A DNA stretch of 46,140 nucleotides from Burkholderiaceae bacterium (GTDB taxonomy: Bacteria > Pseudomonadota > Gammaproteobacteria > Burkholderiales > Burkholderiaceae_D). Of this stretch, positions 38,907 through 46,140 are shown one piece after another. Every line of letters starts with the position of its first letter. The stretch's first letter is position 1. The position numbers and the translations under genes were made by a program. The notes beneath the pieces are model-generated. The model was not told the DNA's origin. It saw only the letters and a list, made by a program, of their open reading frames with translations, and made no database searches. The DNA lies in NCBI GenBank assembly GCA_019745005.1, contig JAIETO010000018.1, positions 1 through 46,140 on the forward strand. The letters are read 5' to 3'.

Positions 38907-40160
38907 TCATCTATCAATTTCACCAAACACAATATCTTGCGTACCAATAATAGTTACCGCGTCGGCAATCATATGCCCCTTTGCCATTTCATCCAACCCT
39001 TGAAGATGGGCATAACCTGGCGCCCGTATTTTTAATCGATAAGGTTTATTCGCACCATCTGACACTAAATAAATTCCAAACTCACCTTTAGGATGTTCAA
39101 CAGCGGAATATGCTTCACCGGCCGGAACATGAAAGCCCTCAGTGAATAATTTGAAATGATGGATGAGTTCTTCCATGTTTGACTTCATCGATACACGCGA
39201 AGGTGCTGAAACCTTGTGATTTGAGCTAATCACTGGCCCAGGGTTATTGCGCAACCATTCAACACATTGTTTTATGATTCGATTCGATTGACGCATTTCT
39301 TCAACACGCACCAAGTAACGATCATAACTATCACCATTCACACCGACCGGCACATCAAAGTCCAATAGATCATAGACCTCATATGGCTGCTTCTTACGGA
39401 GATCCCATTCCACACCAGACCCGCGCAACATCGCGCCAGTAAACCCCATTGCCTTTGCTCGTTCGGGCGAAACAACGCCAATGCCCACCAAGCGTTGCTT
39501 CCAAATACGATTATCAGTCAGCAAGGTTTCGTATTCATCAACGTAATGTGGAAACCTAATAGTGAAATCTTCAATAAAATCGAGAAGAGAACCCTGTCGA
39601 TTCTCGTTCATCAACTTCATAGCTTTTTCATTACGTAACTGCGAAACCGTAAATTTTGGCATTGCATCCGGTAGGTCGCGATACACACCGCCAGGCCGGT
39701 AGTAAGCAGCATGCATGCGAGCACCAGACACCGCCTCGTAACAATCCATTAGATCTTCACGTTCACGGAATGCGTAAAGCATCACGGCCATCGCTCCGAC
39801 GTCAAGCGCATGTGCACCAATCCAGAGGAGATGATTCAAAAGCCGCGTGATTTCATCGAACATAACGCGAATATACTGCGCACGCATTGGCACTTCCAAA
39901 CCCAATAGCTTTTCAATCGCCAATACATAAGCATGCTCATTGGACATCATGGACACATAATCCAATCGATCCATGTAAGGTACGGATTGCAAGAAAGTTT
40001 TCTGCTCTGCCAGCTTCTCGGTACCTCGGTGCAAAAGTCCAATATGAGGGTCGGCCCGCTGGATAACCTCCCCATCTAGCTCCAAAACCAAGCGCAACAC
40101 GCCGTGAGCGGCTGGATGTTGCGGCCCAAAATTCAACGTGTAATTTTTTATCTCGGCCAT
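38907..40160 (-). CDS. nuoD: NADH-quinone oxidoreductase subunit D
   Basis: NuoD, with NuoB and NuoH, forms the quinone site. It derives from the large subunit of NiFe hydrogenases but has lost the metal ligands. The 417-residue protein opens with [20 protein letters not shown], whose HPAAHG loop contacts quinone, followed by [30 protein letters not shown] and [15 protein letters not shown]. It is a separate gene here, not fused to nuoC as in E. coli. It is two bases from nuoC. Confidence 0.97.
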   Translation of the reverse strand: MAEIKNYTLNFGPQHPAAHGVLRLVLELDGEVIQRADPHIGLLHRGTEKLAEQKTFLQSVPYMDRLDYVSMMSNEHAYVLAIEKLLGLEVPMRAQYIRVMFDEITRLLNHLLWIGAHALDVGAMAVMLYAFREREDLMDCYEAVSGARMHAAYYRPGGVYRDLPDAMPKFTVSQLRNEKAMKLMNENRQGSLLDFIEDFTIRFPHYVDEYETLLTDNRIWKQRLVGIGVVSPERAKAMGFTGAMLRGSGVEWDLRKKQPYEVYDLLDFDVPVGVNGDSYDRYLVRVEEMRQSNRIIKQCVEWLRNNPGPVISSNHKVSAPSRVSMKSNMEELIHHFKLFTEGFHVPAGEAYSAVEHPKGEFGIYLVSDGANKPYRLKIRAPGYAHLQGLDEMAKGHMIADAVTIIGTQDIVFGEIDR

Positions 40161-40162
40161 TA

Positions 40163-40765
40163 TTAAACTCCGTAATTTTCTTCGCGAATAATGCGAGGAG
40201 TATTTTCGCGCGGTTCGATAGTTACAGGTTGATATATGACACGCTTTTGAGACTCGTCGTACTTCATCTCGACATAACCAGAGATTGGAAAATCCTTTCT
40301 AAAAGGATGACCGATAAAGCCATAATCCGTCAGAATACGCCGAAGATCATTGTGACCATCAAACAGAATACCAAACAAGTCGAAGGCTTCGCGCTCGTAC
40401 CAGTTTGCCGAACTCCATATTGGAGCCATAGATGGCACAATGGGTAATTCATCGTCTGGAGCAAAAACTCGAACGCGCAATCGCCAATTTTTAGATGTCG
40501 ACAAAAGGTGGGTTACAACGGCAAACCTAGAACCACTCCAATTTCCATCGGAAAAAGTTGAGTAGTCCATCCCGCACAAATCAATCAATTGGTCAAATGC
40601 TGCCGCCGGCGAATCGCGCAAATCGTGCATCACTTCACGATAGCTCTCCACCCCAACCTTAAGAGTCAGCTCACCGAGCGCACTGGTTAACTCATAAGTC
40701 CGAACACCAAGAATTTCCTTCAGTATCGCGTCTAACTCGTCAATTTTAGTCAGCATGTCATTCAT
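40163..40765 (-). CDS. nuoC: NADH-quinone oxidoreductase subunit C
   Basis: NuoC is the 30 kDa-type subunit supporting NuoD in the peripheral arm. The 200-residue protein contains the signature [20 protein letters not shown] and [20 protein letters not shown]. The C-terminal tail (about residues 165-200) is the usual [16 protein letters not shown]. Length and separateness from nuoD are normal for betaproteobacteria. The start could also be the ATG three codons inward. It begins 12 bases after the nuoB stop. Confidence 0.96.
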   Translation of the reverse strand: MNDMLTKIDELDAILKEILGVRTYELTSALGELTLKVGVESYREVMHDLRDSPAAAFDQLIDLCGMDYSTFSDGNWSGSRFAVVTHLLSTSKNWRLRVRVFAPDDELPIVPSMAPIWSSANWYEREAFDLFGILFDGHNDLRRILTDYGFIGHPFRKDFPISGYVEMKYDESQKRVIYQPVTIEPRENTPRIIREENYGV

Positions 40766-40777
40766 CGTAGGGGCAAG

Positions 40778-41254
40778 TTAGCGAGCGATCGTGTTCGTTC
40801 TTTTAATTTTATTCTGCAGTTGAATAATTCCGTAAATCAGCGCTTCTGCGGTCGGTGGACAACCTGGAACATAAATATCGACAGGAACTATTCGATCACA
40901 ACCTCGAACAACGGAATATGAATAATGGTAATAACCACCACCATTTGCGCACGAACCCATTGAAATTACCCAACGCGGCTCAGCCATTTGATCATATACT
41001 TTGCGGAGAGCGGGTGCCATTTTGTTACACAGTGTACCTGCCACAATCATCACATCAGACTGACGAGGAGATGGGCGAAAAATAACCCCAAAACGATCTA
41101 AGTCGTAGCGCGAACAACCTGCATGGATCATTTCAACTGCACAACAAGCAAGCCCGAATGTCATTGGCCACATTGAACCTGTTCTTGTCCAATTAATGAG
41201 CTTATCCGCCGTCGTTGTGACAAAACCCTCATTCAATACGCCATCAATCGCCAT
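40778..41254 (-). CDS. nuoB: NADH-quinone oxidoreductase subunit B (cluster N2)
   Basis: NuoB holds the terminal [4Fe-4S] cluster N2 that reduces quinone. In this 158-residue protein Cys37 and Cys38 (LACCAVE), Cys102 ([10 protein letters not shown]) and Cys132 (VPGCPP) match the four ligands. The [19 protein letters not shown] block is intact. The length is typical. It begins six bases after the nuoA stop. Confidence 0.97.
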   Translation of the reverse strand: MAIDGVLNEGFVTTTADKLINWTRTGSMWPMTFGLACCAVEMIHAGCSRYDLDRFGVIFRPSPRQSDVMIVAGTLCNKMAPALRKVYDQMAEPRWVISMGSCANGGGYYHYSYSVVRGCDRIVPVDIYVPGCPPTAEALIYGIIQLQNKIKRTNTIAR

Positions 41255-41260
41255 AATTAT

Positions 41261-41620
41261 CTACTCCCAATCGAGCGCCCCTTTTTTCCAGATGTACCAG
41301 AAACCAACTGCGAATTCCAGAATAAAAATCAGCATAATTACAAAACCCTGCCAACCCAATTCCCGCATGGATGCGGCCCAAGGGAAAAAAAACGCGGTTT
41401 CCAAGTCGAACAGAATAAAGAGAATTGCAACAAGGTAATAACGAACGTCAAACTTCATGCGCGCGTCTTCGAAGGCCTCAAACCCACACTCATACGGAGA
41501 ATTTTTTTGCAAGTCGGGACGAAATGGGCCGAGAACTCGCCCAAGAACCTGAGGAATCACACCAACTGAAATTCCAACAAGAATGAATAGAAGAACGGGA
41601 AAATAATTTTCAAGATTCAC
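41261..41620 (-). CDS. nuoA: NADH-quinone oxidoreductase subunit A
   Basis: NuoA is a three-helix membrane subunit next to NuoH. The frame opens at a GTG at 41629, but the GTG at 41620 is preferred: AAGGTGG lies five bases upstream, and the product starts [18 protein letters not shown], giving the usual 119 residues. The conserved loop [26 protein letters not shown] is present, as is the block [12 protein letters not shown] with membrane acidic residues. It is the first gene of the nuo operon and follows a tRNA gene by about 110 bases. Confidence 0.95.
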   Translation of the reverse strand: MNLENYFPVLLFILVGISVGVIPQVLGRVLGPFRPDLQKNSPYECGFEAFEDARMKFDVRYYLVAILFILFDLETAFFFPWAASMRELGWQGFVIMLIFILEFAVGFWYIWKKGALDWE

Positions 41621-41659
41621 GCTTACCACCTTTAGTAAAAACCTAAATTAGAGCAATTC

Positions 41660-41679
41660 GACAAGCCATGATGCTCGTC
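41660..41679. promoter_or_regulatory. Imperfect dyad upstream of nuoA
   Basis: Arms GACAAGC (41660-41666) and GCTCGTC (41673-41679) match as inverted repeats at 6 of 7 positions around CATGAT. They lie about 40-60 bases before the nuoA start, between the tRNA gene and the operon. A TTGACG on the minus strand overlaps one arm. It could be an operator or an RNA structure; no regulator is implied. Confidence 0.3.
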
Positions 41680-41730
41680 AAGAAAATTATTACATTTGAC
41701 TACTGATCGAAAAATTGCGATCAAAAACTT

Positions 41731-41815
41731 TGGTGCCGACGACGAGACTCGAACTCGTACAGCTTTCGCCACTACCCCCTCAAGATAGCGTGTCTACCAA
41801 TTTCACCACGTCGGC
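41731..41815 (-). tRNA. tRNA-Leu (anticodon GAG)
   Basis: Read on the minus strand, the gene begins GCCGACG at 41815 and ends with a genomically encoded CCA at 41731. The D-arm GGTGAAATTGGTAGACAC, the anticodon stem-loop with loop TTGAGGG (anticodon GAG), a long variable arm typical of leucine tRNAs, and a T-arm with GTTCGAGTC all fold as expected. It decodes CUC/CUU. A small TGATCG/CGATCA hairpin lies just 3' of it (41704-41723), perhaps a processing or attenuation structure. It lies between secG and nuoA, where a leucine tRNA next to secG is a conserved neighbour. Confidence 0.95.
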
Positions 41816-41897
41816 AAGGAACCCACATCATAAGCGAACTGCAGCAATTGTTCAACGCACAATTGCACCAATTCAATATTTTTAAATCAAATTTTCC

Positions 41898-42260
41898 TCA
41901 TTTAGGAATTTGATTGTTTTGGTTTACTGCACTAGCCGGTGCAGCATCATTTTTTTCGCCAGTTGCCGACTTTACTTCAGGTACCTTTGCAACATTTTCC
42001 ATGACTCCTACCGACACTGTCCGATTCGATCCAATATAGACCAATGCAAGCGTCGCACCGAAAAAAATCGCAGCGGCTATACCTGTCGATTTCGACAAGA
42101 AGTTTGATGACCCCGTCGCTCCAAAAAGACTACCTGATGCACCAGAACCAAATGAGGCACCCATGTCAGCCCCCTTGCCATGTTGAAGCAAAACCAAACC
42201 GATAATAACCAACGCTGACAAAACCTGAAGCACGACTACGATTGAATAAAAAATTTGCAT
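41898..42260 (-). CDS. secG: Preprotein translocase subunit SecG
   Basis: SecG is the two-helix auxiliary subunit of the SecYEG channel. This 120-residue protein has helices at about residues 3-23 (SIVVVLQVLSALVIIGLVLL) and 55-75, joined by the family loop QHGKGADMGASFGSGASGSLFGA, and an Ala/Asn-rich cytoplasmic tail. E. coli SecG has 110 residues. It lies downstream of tpiA and upstream of tRNA-Leu. Confidence 0.95.
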   Translation of the reverse strand: MQIFYSIVVVLQVLSALVIIGLVLLQHGKGADMGASFGSGASGSLFGATGSSNFLSKSTGIAAAIFFGATLALVYIGSNRTVSVGVMENVAKVPEVKSATGEKNDAAPASAVNQNNQIPK

Positions 42261-42298
42261 TTAAACACCTATAAAAATAAACCAGTCGCAAGTTCCGA

Positions 42299-43060
42299 CT
42301 ACGATCCAAAATCCGACGCGCTTTTTGCTATCGACATAAACATACTGCCGTCTAATGACGCACCGCCAACCAATCCACCATCGATATCAGGCATGGAAAA
42401 CAATGCCGCCGCATTCTCGGGCTTAATGCTGCCGCCATATAAAATGCGGGTATCGACGCCGAGATTAGGTCTCTTAATATTTAACTTTTCCCGCAACATC
42501 GAATGAACGTCTTGCGCCATCTCCGGCGTTGCCGTCTTTCCTGTACCGATCGCCCAAACTGGCTCGTAAGAAACCACGAATGCACTCGAAACATCAGTGT
42601 CAATTACATTCAAAACTGCATCCAACTGCTCTGCAAGGACGTGGAACGTCAAACCGCTTTCGCGTTGGGTCAACGTCTCACCAACACAGATAATAGGTAT
42701 AAGACCAACATCGAGTGCGCGAGCGGCCTTTCTTGCAACAAGTCCATTGGATTCGCAATGAAATTGTCTACGCTCCGAATGCCCAACAATCACGTACTTG
42801 CAACCGAGTTCAGCAAGCATTGCTGCAGAAACTTCACCAGTAAATGCGCCCACCTTATGCTCTGAAACATCTTGAGCACCGATTGCGAACCTCGTGTTCG
42901 ACACCTCCGCAAGGCATTGAGTCAAAAATATTGATGGCGGACAAATCACAATTTCGCATCCCTCAATCGCGGGACAAGACTGCATTGCTTTGAGTAAATG
43001 TGAATTAGAAGTGAGGCTTCCGTTCATCTTCCAATTACCTACAACGAGTGGCCGCCGCAT
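42299..43060 (-). CDS. tpiA: Triosephosphate isomerase
   Basis: TpiA interconverts dihydroxyacetone phosphate and glyceraldehyde-3-phosphate in glycolysis and gluconeogenesis. The 253-residue protein starts RRPLVVGNWKMNGS (with catalytic Asn and Lys), contains the catalytic His in VIVGHSERRQ and Glu in AFVVSYEPVWAIGTGK, and the phosphate-binding GGSIKPENA and GGLVGGASLDG. The frame reaches ATG 43102, but a good promoter ends near 43089, so the upstream ATGs lie above the transcript start. The ATG at 43060 also gives the family N-terminus. secG follows after 38 bases. Confidence 0.96.
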   Translation of the reverse strand: MRRPLVVGNWKMNGSLTSNSHLLKAMQSCPAIEGCEIVICPPSIFLTQCLAEVSNTRFAIGAQDVSEHKVGAFTGEVSAAMLAELGCKYVIVGHSERRQFHCESNGLVARKAARALDVGLIPIICVGETLTQRESGLTFHVLAEQLDAVLNVIDTDVSSAFVVSYEPVWAIGTGKTATPEMAQDVHSMLREKLNIKRPNLGVDTRILYGGSIKPENAAALFSMPDIDGGLVGGASLDGSMFMSIAKSASDFGS

Positions 43061-43088
43061 ATATTTCTCGCTTGCTAGAAAGCCTTCC

Positions 43089-43118
43089 ATTGTATCGCGC
43101 AACCATCACAACCGTCAA
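43089..43118 (-). promoter_or_regulatory. Promoter of tpiA-secG
   Basis: On the minus strand, TTGACG (43113-43118) is followed after 18 bases by TACAAT (43089-43094). Transcription would start near 43080, giving a leader of about 20 bases before the ATG at 43060. Confidence 0.65.
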
Positions 43119-43246
43119 TTTTATACGTAACAGTTGAATTCAATTTGCAAATTTCTGTCGACCCAAAATAATTTCCCTAAAAAAGCGCGAACGAAAGGAA
43201 AGCCAAAGAAAATCAATCAATAACAATGAAAATTTTAGGTAAAGAA

Positions 43247-43281
43247 ATAAAAAAACCGCAACTAAACTAAATTAGTTGCGG
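43247..43281 (-). terminator. Rho-independent terminator after pnp
   Basis: On the minus strand a perfect 10-base-pair stem (arms 43272-43281 and 43256-43265, CCGCAACTAA) with a six-base loop is followed by a T-run. It lies about 55 bases after the pnp stop. Confidence 0.93.
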
Positions 43282-43334
43282 CTCATCATCCAACGTTTCT
43301 GTCATCCTTTGAAAATTGCGAAAACATTACATTG

Positions 43335-45449
43335 TTACTGCTGTGCTTCGCCCTCTTGCGCAGCCTTCATGGACAATTTAAATCTTCCTCGATCATCTGT
43401 CTCCAAGACTTTTACGCGCACCTGTTGACCCTCTTTCAAATAATCAGCCACTGCATTAACGCGCTCATTAGCGATTTGGCTAATGTGCAACAACCCATCT
43501 TTACCAGGCATGATTTGTACAATAGCGCCAAAATCAAGTAACTTTAATACGGTGCCCTCGTAGACTTTACCGACCTCAACTTCCGCTGTAAGCTCTTCAA
43601 TGCGGCGTTTCGCCTCCTGTCCGGCGGCGGCATCAACCGAGGCAATCGTCACCAACCCTTCGTCACTAATATCGATTTGCGTACCAGTTTCTTCAGTCAA
43701 CGCACGTATAACTGCACCACCTTTTCCGATCACATCACGTATTTTTTCAGGGTTAATCTTGATGTTAATCAAGCGTGGAGCAAAATCTGAAAGCTCAGCT
43801 TTACCTACAGGAACGGCGTCCTGCATTTTCTGCAGAATATGGAGGCGTCCTTCTTTTGCTTGAGCCAACGCAACTTGCATGATTTCTTTAGTAATTCCTT
43901 GGATTTTGATATCCATTTGCAATGCAGTAATTCCTGCAGCCGTACCCGCAACTTTGAAATCCATATCACCCAAATGATCTTCGTCGCCAAGAATATCGGT
44001 CAGTACAGCAAATTTATTGCCTTCTTTGATTAAGCCCATCGCGATACCCGCGACATGAGCTTTCATAGGAACACCCGCATCCATCAACGCGAGGCAGCCA
44101 CCACAGACAGAAGCCATCGATGATGATCCATTTGATTCAGTGATTTCAGAAACTAGTCGCACCGAATAACTAAACTCTTCAGGCGAGGGAAGCGCAGCTT
44201 GCAACGCTCTCTTTGCGAGGCGTCCATGACCAACTTCGCGACGCTTAGGAGTGCCAACCCTACCAGTTTCACCTGTTGCAAATGGGGGCATATTGTAATG
44301 CAGCATAAAGCGATCGGAATACTCACCCATCAATGCGTCAATTTTTTGCTCATCGCGTGCTGTGCCTAATGTGGCTATTACCAATGCTTGTGTTTCACCG
44401 CGAGTAAACAAAGCTGTGCCGTGAGTGCGAGGTAAGACGCCCGTTCGAATCGAAATCGGCCTTACAGTACGAGTATCACGCCCATCTATACGTGGCTCCC
44501 CTTCCAAAATTTGCGATCGCACAATCCGTGCTTCTAATTCAAACATAATATTTGCCACTTCAGCACTATCCGGCATTGCTTCACCGTTTTGTTCTGCGCG
44601 CTGGGCTAGTCCCTCAAGGACCTGGGCCGATGCAAGCTTTAGTTGCTCCGTGCGTGATTGCTTCTCCTTAATTTGATACGCGGCTCGAAGTAAAGGCTCT
44701 GCAATTTGTGCTATCGAGGAAATAAGCGCGGCGTTCTTATCCGCCGGCATCCATTTAACTTCCGGCTTGCCACCTTCTTTAACAAGCTCATGGATGGCAT
44801 CGATCACAGCTTTCATTTGCTCGTGCCCAAAAACAACTGCGCCAAGCATAATTTCTTCAGATAGCTGGTTTGCCTCAGACTCAACCATCAATACTGCTAA
44901 TTCGGTACCCGAAACTACTAAATCCATCTCGGAATTTTTCAATTGAGTACTTGTTGGGTTAAGTACATAGTTTCCATCAATGTACCCAACACGTGCGGCA
45001 CCAACCGGTCCGTTGAACGGAATGCCTGCAACACAAATAGCAGCCGAAGCGCCAATCATTGCAGCGATATCTGGATCAATTTCAGGGTTGACAGATAACA
45101 CATGAATAATCACTTGGACTTCATTCAAGTAGCCATCCGGAAACAGCGGACGAATCGGGCGATCAATTAGACGCGATGTAAGCGTTTCCTTTTCAGACGG
45201 GCGGCCTTCGCGCTTAAAAAAACCACCGGGAATACGACCCGCTGCGTAAGATTTCTCCATGTAGTCAACAGTTAATGGAAAAAAATCCTGACCAGGCTTA
45301 GCGTCTTTTTTTGCTACAACAGTTGCCAAGACAACTGTGTCATCAATAGAAACCAGAACGGCTCCCGAAGCTTGGCGAGCGATTTCGCCTGTTTCCAACG
45401 TCACTTGATGTTGGCCATATTGAAACGATTTAGTAACTTTTTTAAACAC
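43335..45449 (-). CDS. pnp: Polyribonucleotide nucleotidyltransferase (PNPase)
   Basis: PNPase degrades RNA 3' to 5' by phosphorolysis and is a core of the degradosome. The 704-residue protein has two RNase PH-like domains; the first contains [21 protein letters not shown] and [14 protein letters not shown], the second [22 protein letters not shown]. They are followed by a KH domain ([20 protein letters not shown]) and an S1 domain ([21 protein letters not shown]). Length and domain order are normal. It follows rpsO, the classic arrangement, and a hairpin in its leader could mediate autoregulation. Confidence 0.97.
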   Translation of the reverse strand: MFKKVTKSFQYGQHQVTLETGEIARQASGAVLVSIDDTVVLATVVAKKDAKPGQDFFPLTVDYMEKSYAAGRIPGGFFKREGRPSEKETLTSRLIDRPIRPLFPDGYLNEVQVIIHVLSVNPEIDPDIAAMIGASAAICVAGIPFNGPVGAARVGYIDGNYVLNPTSTQLKNSEMDLVVSGTELAVLMVESEANQLSEEIMLGAVVFGHEQMKAVIDAIHELVKEGGKPEVKWMPADKNAALISSIAQIAEPLLRAAYQIKEKQSRTEQLKLASAQVLEGLAQRAEQNGEAMPDSAEVANIMFELEARIVRSQILEGEPRIDGRDTRTVRPISIRTGVLPRTHGTALFTRGETQALVIATLGTARDEQKIDALMGEYSDRFMLHYNMPPFATGETGRVGTPKRREVGHGRLAKRALQAALPSPEEFSYSVRLVSEITESNGSSSMASVCGGCLALMDAGVPMKAHVAGIAMGLIKEGNKFAVLTDILGDEDHLGDMDFKVAGTAAGITALQMDIKIQGITKEIMQVALAQAKEGRLHILQKMQDAVPVGKAELSDFAPRLINIKINPEKIRDVIGKGGAVIRALTEETGTQIDISDEGLVTIASVDAAAGQEAKRRIEELTAEVEVGKVYEGTVLKLLDFGAIVQIMPGKDGLLHISQIANERVNAVADYLKEGQQVRVKVLETDDRGRFKLSMKAAQEGEAQQ

Positions 45450-45506
45450 AGTGTGTCCTTTCAGTTTTTCCGACAGATTTCCTGGTGCTGTCGTTCACCA
45501 CACCAC

Positions 45507-45538
45507 AAGAAGCACCTCGAAAACTAGAAGTGCTTCTT
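45507..45538 (-). promoter_or_regulatory. Stem-loop in the rpsO-pnp intergenic leader
   Basis: Arms AAGAAGCAC (45507-45515) and GTGCTTCTT (45530-45538) pair perfectly, with further pairs inside, forming a stem of about 13 base pairs with a small bulge and no T-run. It lies roughly 60-90 bases before the pnp ATG. In E. coli a hairpin here is cut by RNase III and lets PNPase repress its own synthesis. A similar role is inferred. Confidence 0.6.
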
Positions 45539-45561
45539 CTAACTTGTTATTCGTGACATAC

Positions 45562-45599
45562 AAAAAAACCTGCTTCAGCGAAGCTGAAACAGGTTTTTT
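45562..45599 (-). terminator. Rho-independent terminator between rpsO and pnp
   Basis: A stem formed by AAAAAACCTG and its complement with an inner GCTTC/GAAGC-type helix and a short loop, flanked by A/T runs, lies 25 bases after the rpsO stop. It should terminate part of rpsO transcription, with readthrough into pnp as in E. coli. Confidence 0.88.
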
Positions 45600-45623
45600 A
45601 AGCTAATTTCAAACAAGACAAAC

Positions 45624-45893
45624 TTACTTACGCAAACCTAACTTTTCAATCAGGCTACGATAGCGATTCAGATCTTTACCTTTAAGATAAGAAAGCAAAC
45701 TTTTGCGACGATTTACCATCATAATTAACCCGCGACGAGAATGGTGATCTTTCGCATGAGCTTTAAAGTGCCCATTTAAATCGTTTATTCTCGCAGTTAA
45801 CAATGCAACTTGCACCTCTGGCGATCCCGTATCATTTTGTGTACGAGCGTTTGCAGCAACGATCGTTGCTTTTTCATTTTTTTCAATTGACAT
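45624..45893 (-). CDS. rpsO: 30S ribosomal protein S15
   Basis: S15 binds 16S rRNA and nucleates assembly of the platform of the small subunit. The 89-residue protein matches the family length exactly and shows [20 protein letters not shown], a [19 protein letters not shown] block and [13 protein letters not shown] at the C-terminus. It is followed by a terminator and pnp. A gap of about 180 bases separates it from the 5S rRNA gene. Confidence 0.98.
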   Translation of the reverse strand: MSIEKNEKATIVAANARTQNDTGSPEVQVALLTARINDLNGHFKAHAKDHHSRRGLIMMVNRRKSLLSYLKGKDLNRYRSLIEKLGLRK

Positions 45894-46027
45894 AATTTTC
45901 CTTAAACATGCGATAAATCGAGAAGATATTTTTTATCAACCAAATATATCGTGATAATCAAATCCAAGCACATGTGCCTAGCTCTCTACTATAACACTAT
46001 TTTATAACTTCAGGTATTCCGCAAAGC

Positions 46028-46062
46028 AAAAACCCCCGACTCAATACAGAGCGGGGGTTTTT
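46028..46062 (-). terminator. Terminator after the rRNA operon
   Basis: An 11-base-pair stem, AAAAACCCCCG (46028-46038) with CGGGGGTTTTT (46052-46062), plus three inner pairs and a short loop, lies 9 bases beyond the 5S 3' end. On the minus strand it ends in T5, a strong intrinsic terminator. Confidence 0.92.
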
Positions 46063-46071
46063 AGGATAAGA

Positions 46072-46140
46072 GCCTGACGATGACCTACTTTCACACTGGT
46101 TGCAGCACTATCATTGGCGCGGAGTCGTTTCACGGTCCTG
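46072..46140 (-). rRNA. rrf: 5S ribosomal RNA, 3' part only
   Basis: Read on the minus strand, these 69 bases run from CAGGACCGTGAAACGACTCC to a 3' end GGTCATCGTCAGGC. This matches the 3' half of betaproteobacterial 5S rRNA, including the conserved GTGAAACGACTCC and GATGATAGTGC-like segments. The 5' half and the 23S and 16S genes, if present, lie beyond the right edge. Confidence 0.9.

Overview
The window reads as a chromosomal segment of a betaproteobacterium, most likely Burkholderiales and perhaps Oxalobacteraceae (an inference from protein character and gene order, not a database match). The evidence is a Burkholderia-type porin, an RpfE-type gene beside recJ, a complete 14-gene nuo operon behind tpiA-secG-tRNA-Leu, and a 5S rRNA 3' end of betaproteobacterial type. 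Base composition is moderate, near half G+C, and coding density is high. No prophage, CRISPR array, intact insertion sequence or transposase is visible.

Layout. (1) 1-9075, minus strand: pxpB-pxpC-pxpA for 5-oxoproline cleavage (pxpA runs off the left edge). Upstream of them lies a very large uncharacterised envelope protein, and before it a lysophospholipid-transporter/acyltransferase fusion and a small two-helix membrane protein. (2) 9216-12553: a small hypothetical gene, a hairpin repeat, a TIGR02466-type putative oxygenase, and lolD/lolC for lipoprotein release. (3) 12744-26622, plus strand: rpfE-recJ, a porin with unusual Ala-rich insertions, exported msrB-msrA, a YgiQ-type radical SAM protein, a small CxxC protein, prfB with its programmed +1 frameshift, lysS, and an MsbA-like ABC exporter. 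(4) 26994-46140, minus strand: in transcription order the end of an rRNA operon (5S), rpsO, pnp, tpiA, secG, tRNA-Leu(GAG) and nuoA to nuoN.

How the genes work together. The right 19 kb is a housekeeping block for translation, RNA turnover, glycolysis, protein export and respiratory complex I, all in one direction with short gaps and frequent stop/start overlaps. The plus-strand block carries recombination and translation genes (recJ, prfB, lysS) in an arrangement recalling the Xanthomonas rpf neighbourhood, but without the rpfF/rpfC/rpfG signalling genes. Two oxidised-methionine repair enzymes with export signals and an outer-membrane porin sit between them.

The least explained object is the 4.4 kb gene at 2358-6776. 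Its protein looks like two diverged copies of one module (Cys pair, beta-rich extracytoplasmic region, membrane-helix cluster), joined through a second, internal signal-peptide-like segment and coupled to a phospholipid-remodelling gene. The second notable signal is a pair of related roughly 100 bp intergenic elements with terminal inverted repeats, at 12603-12704 and 18703-18798, which may mark a dispersed repeat family.
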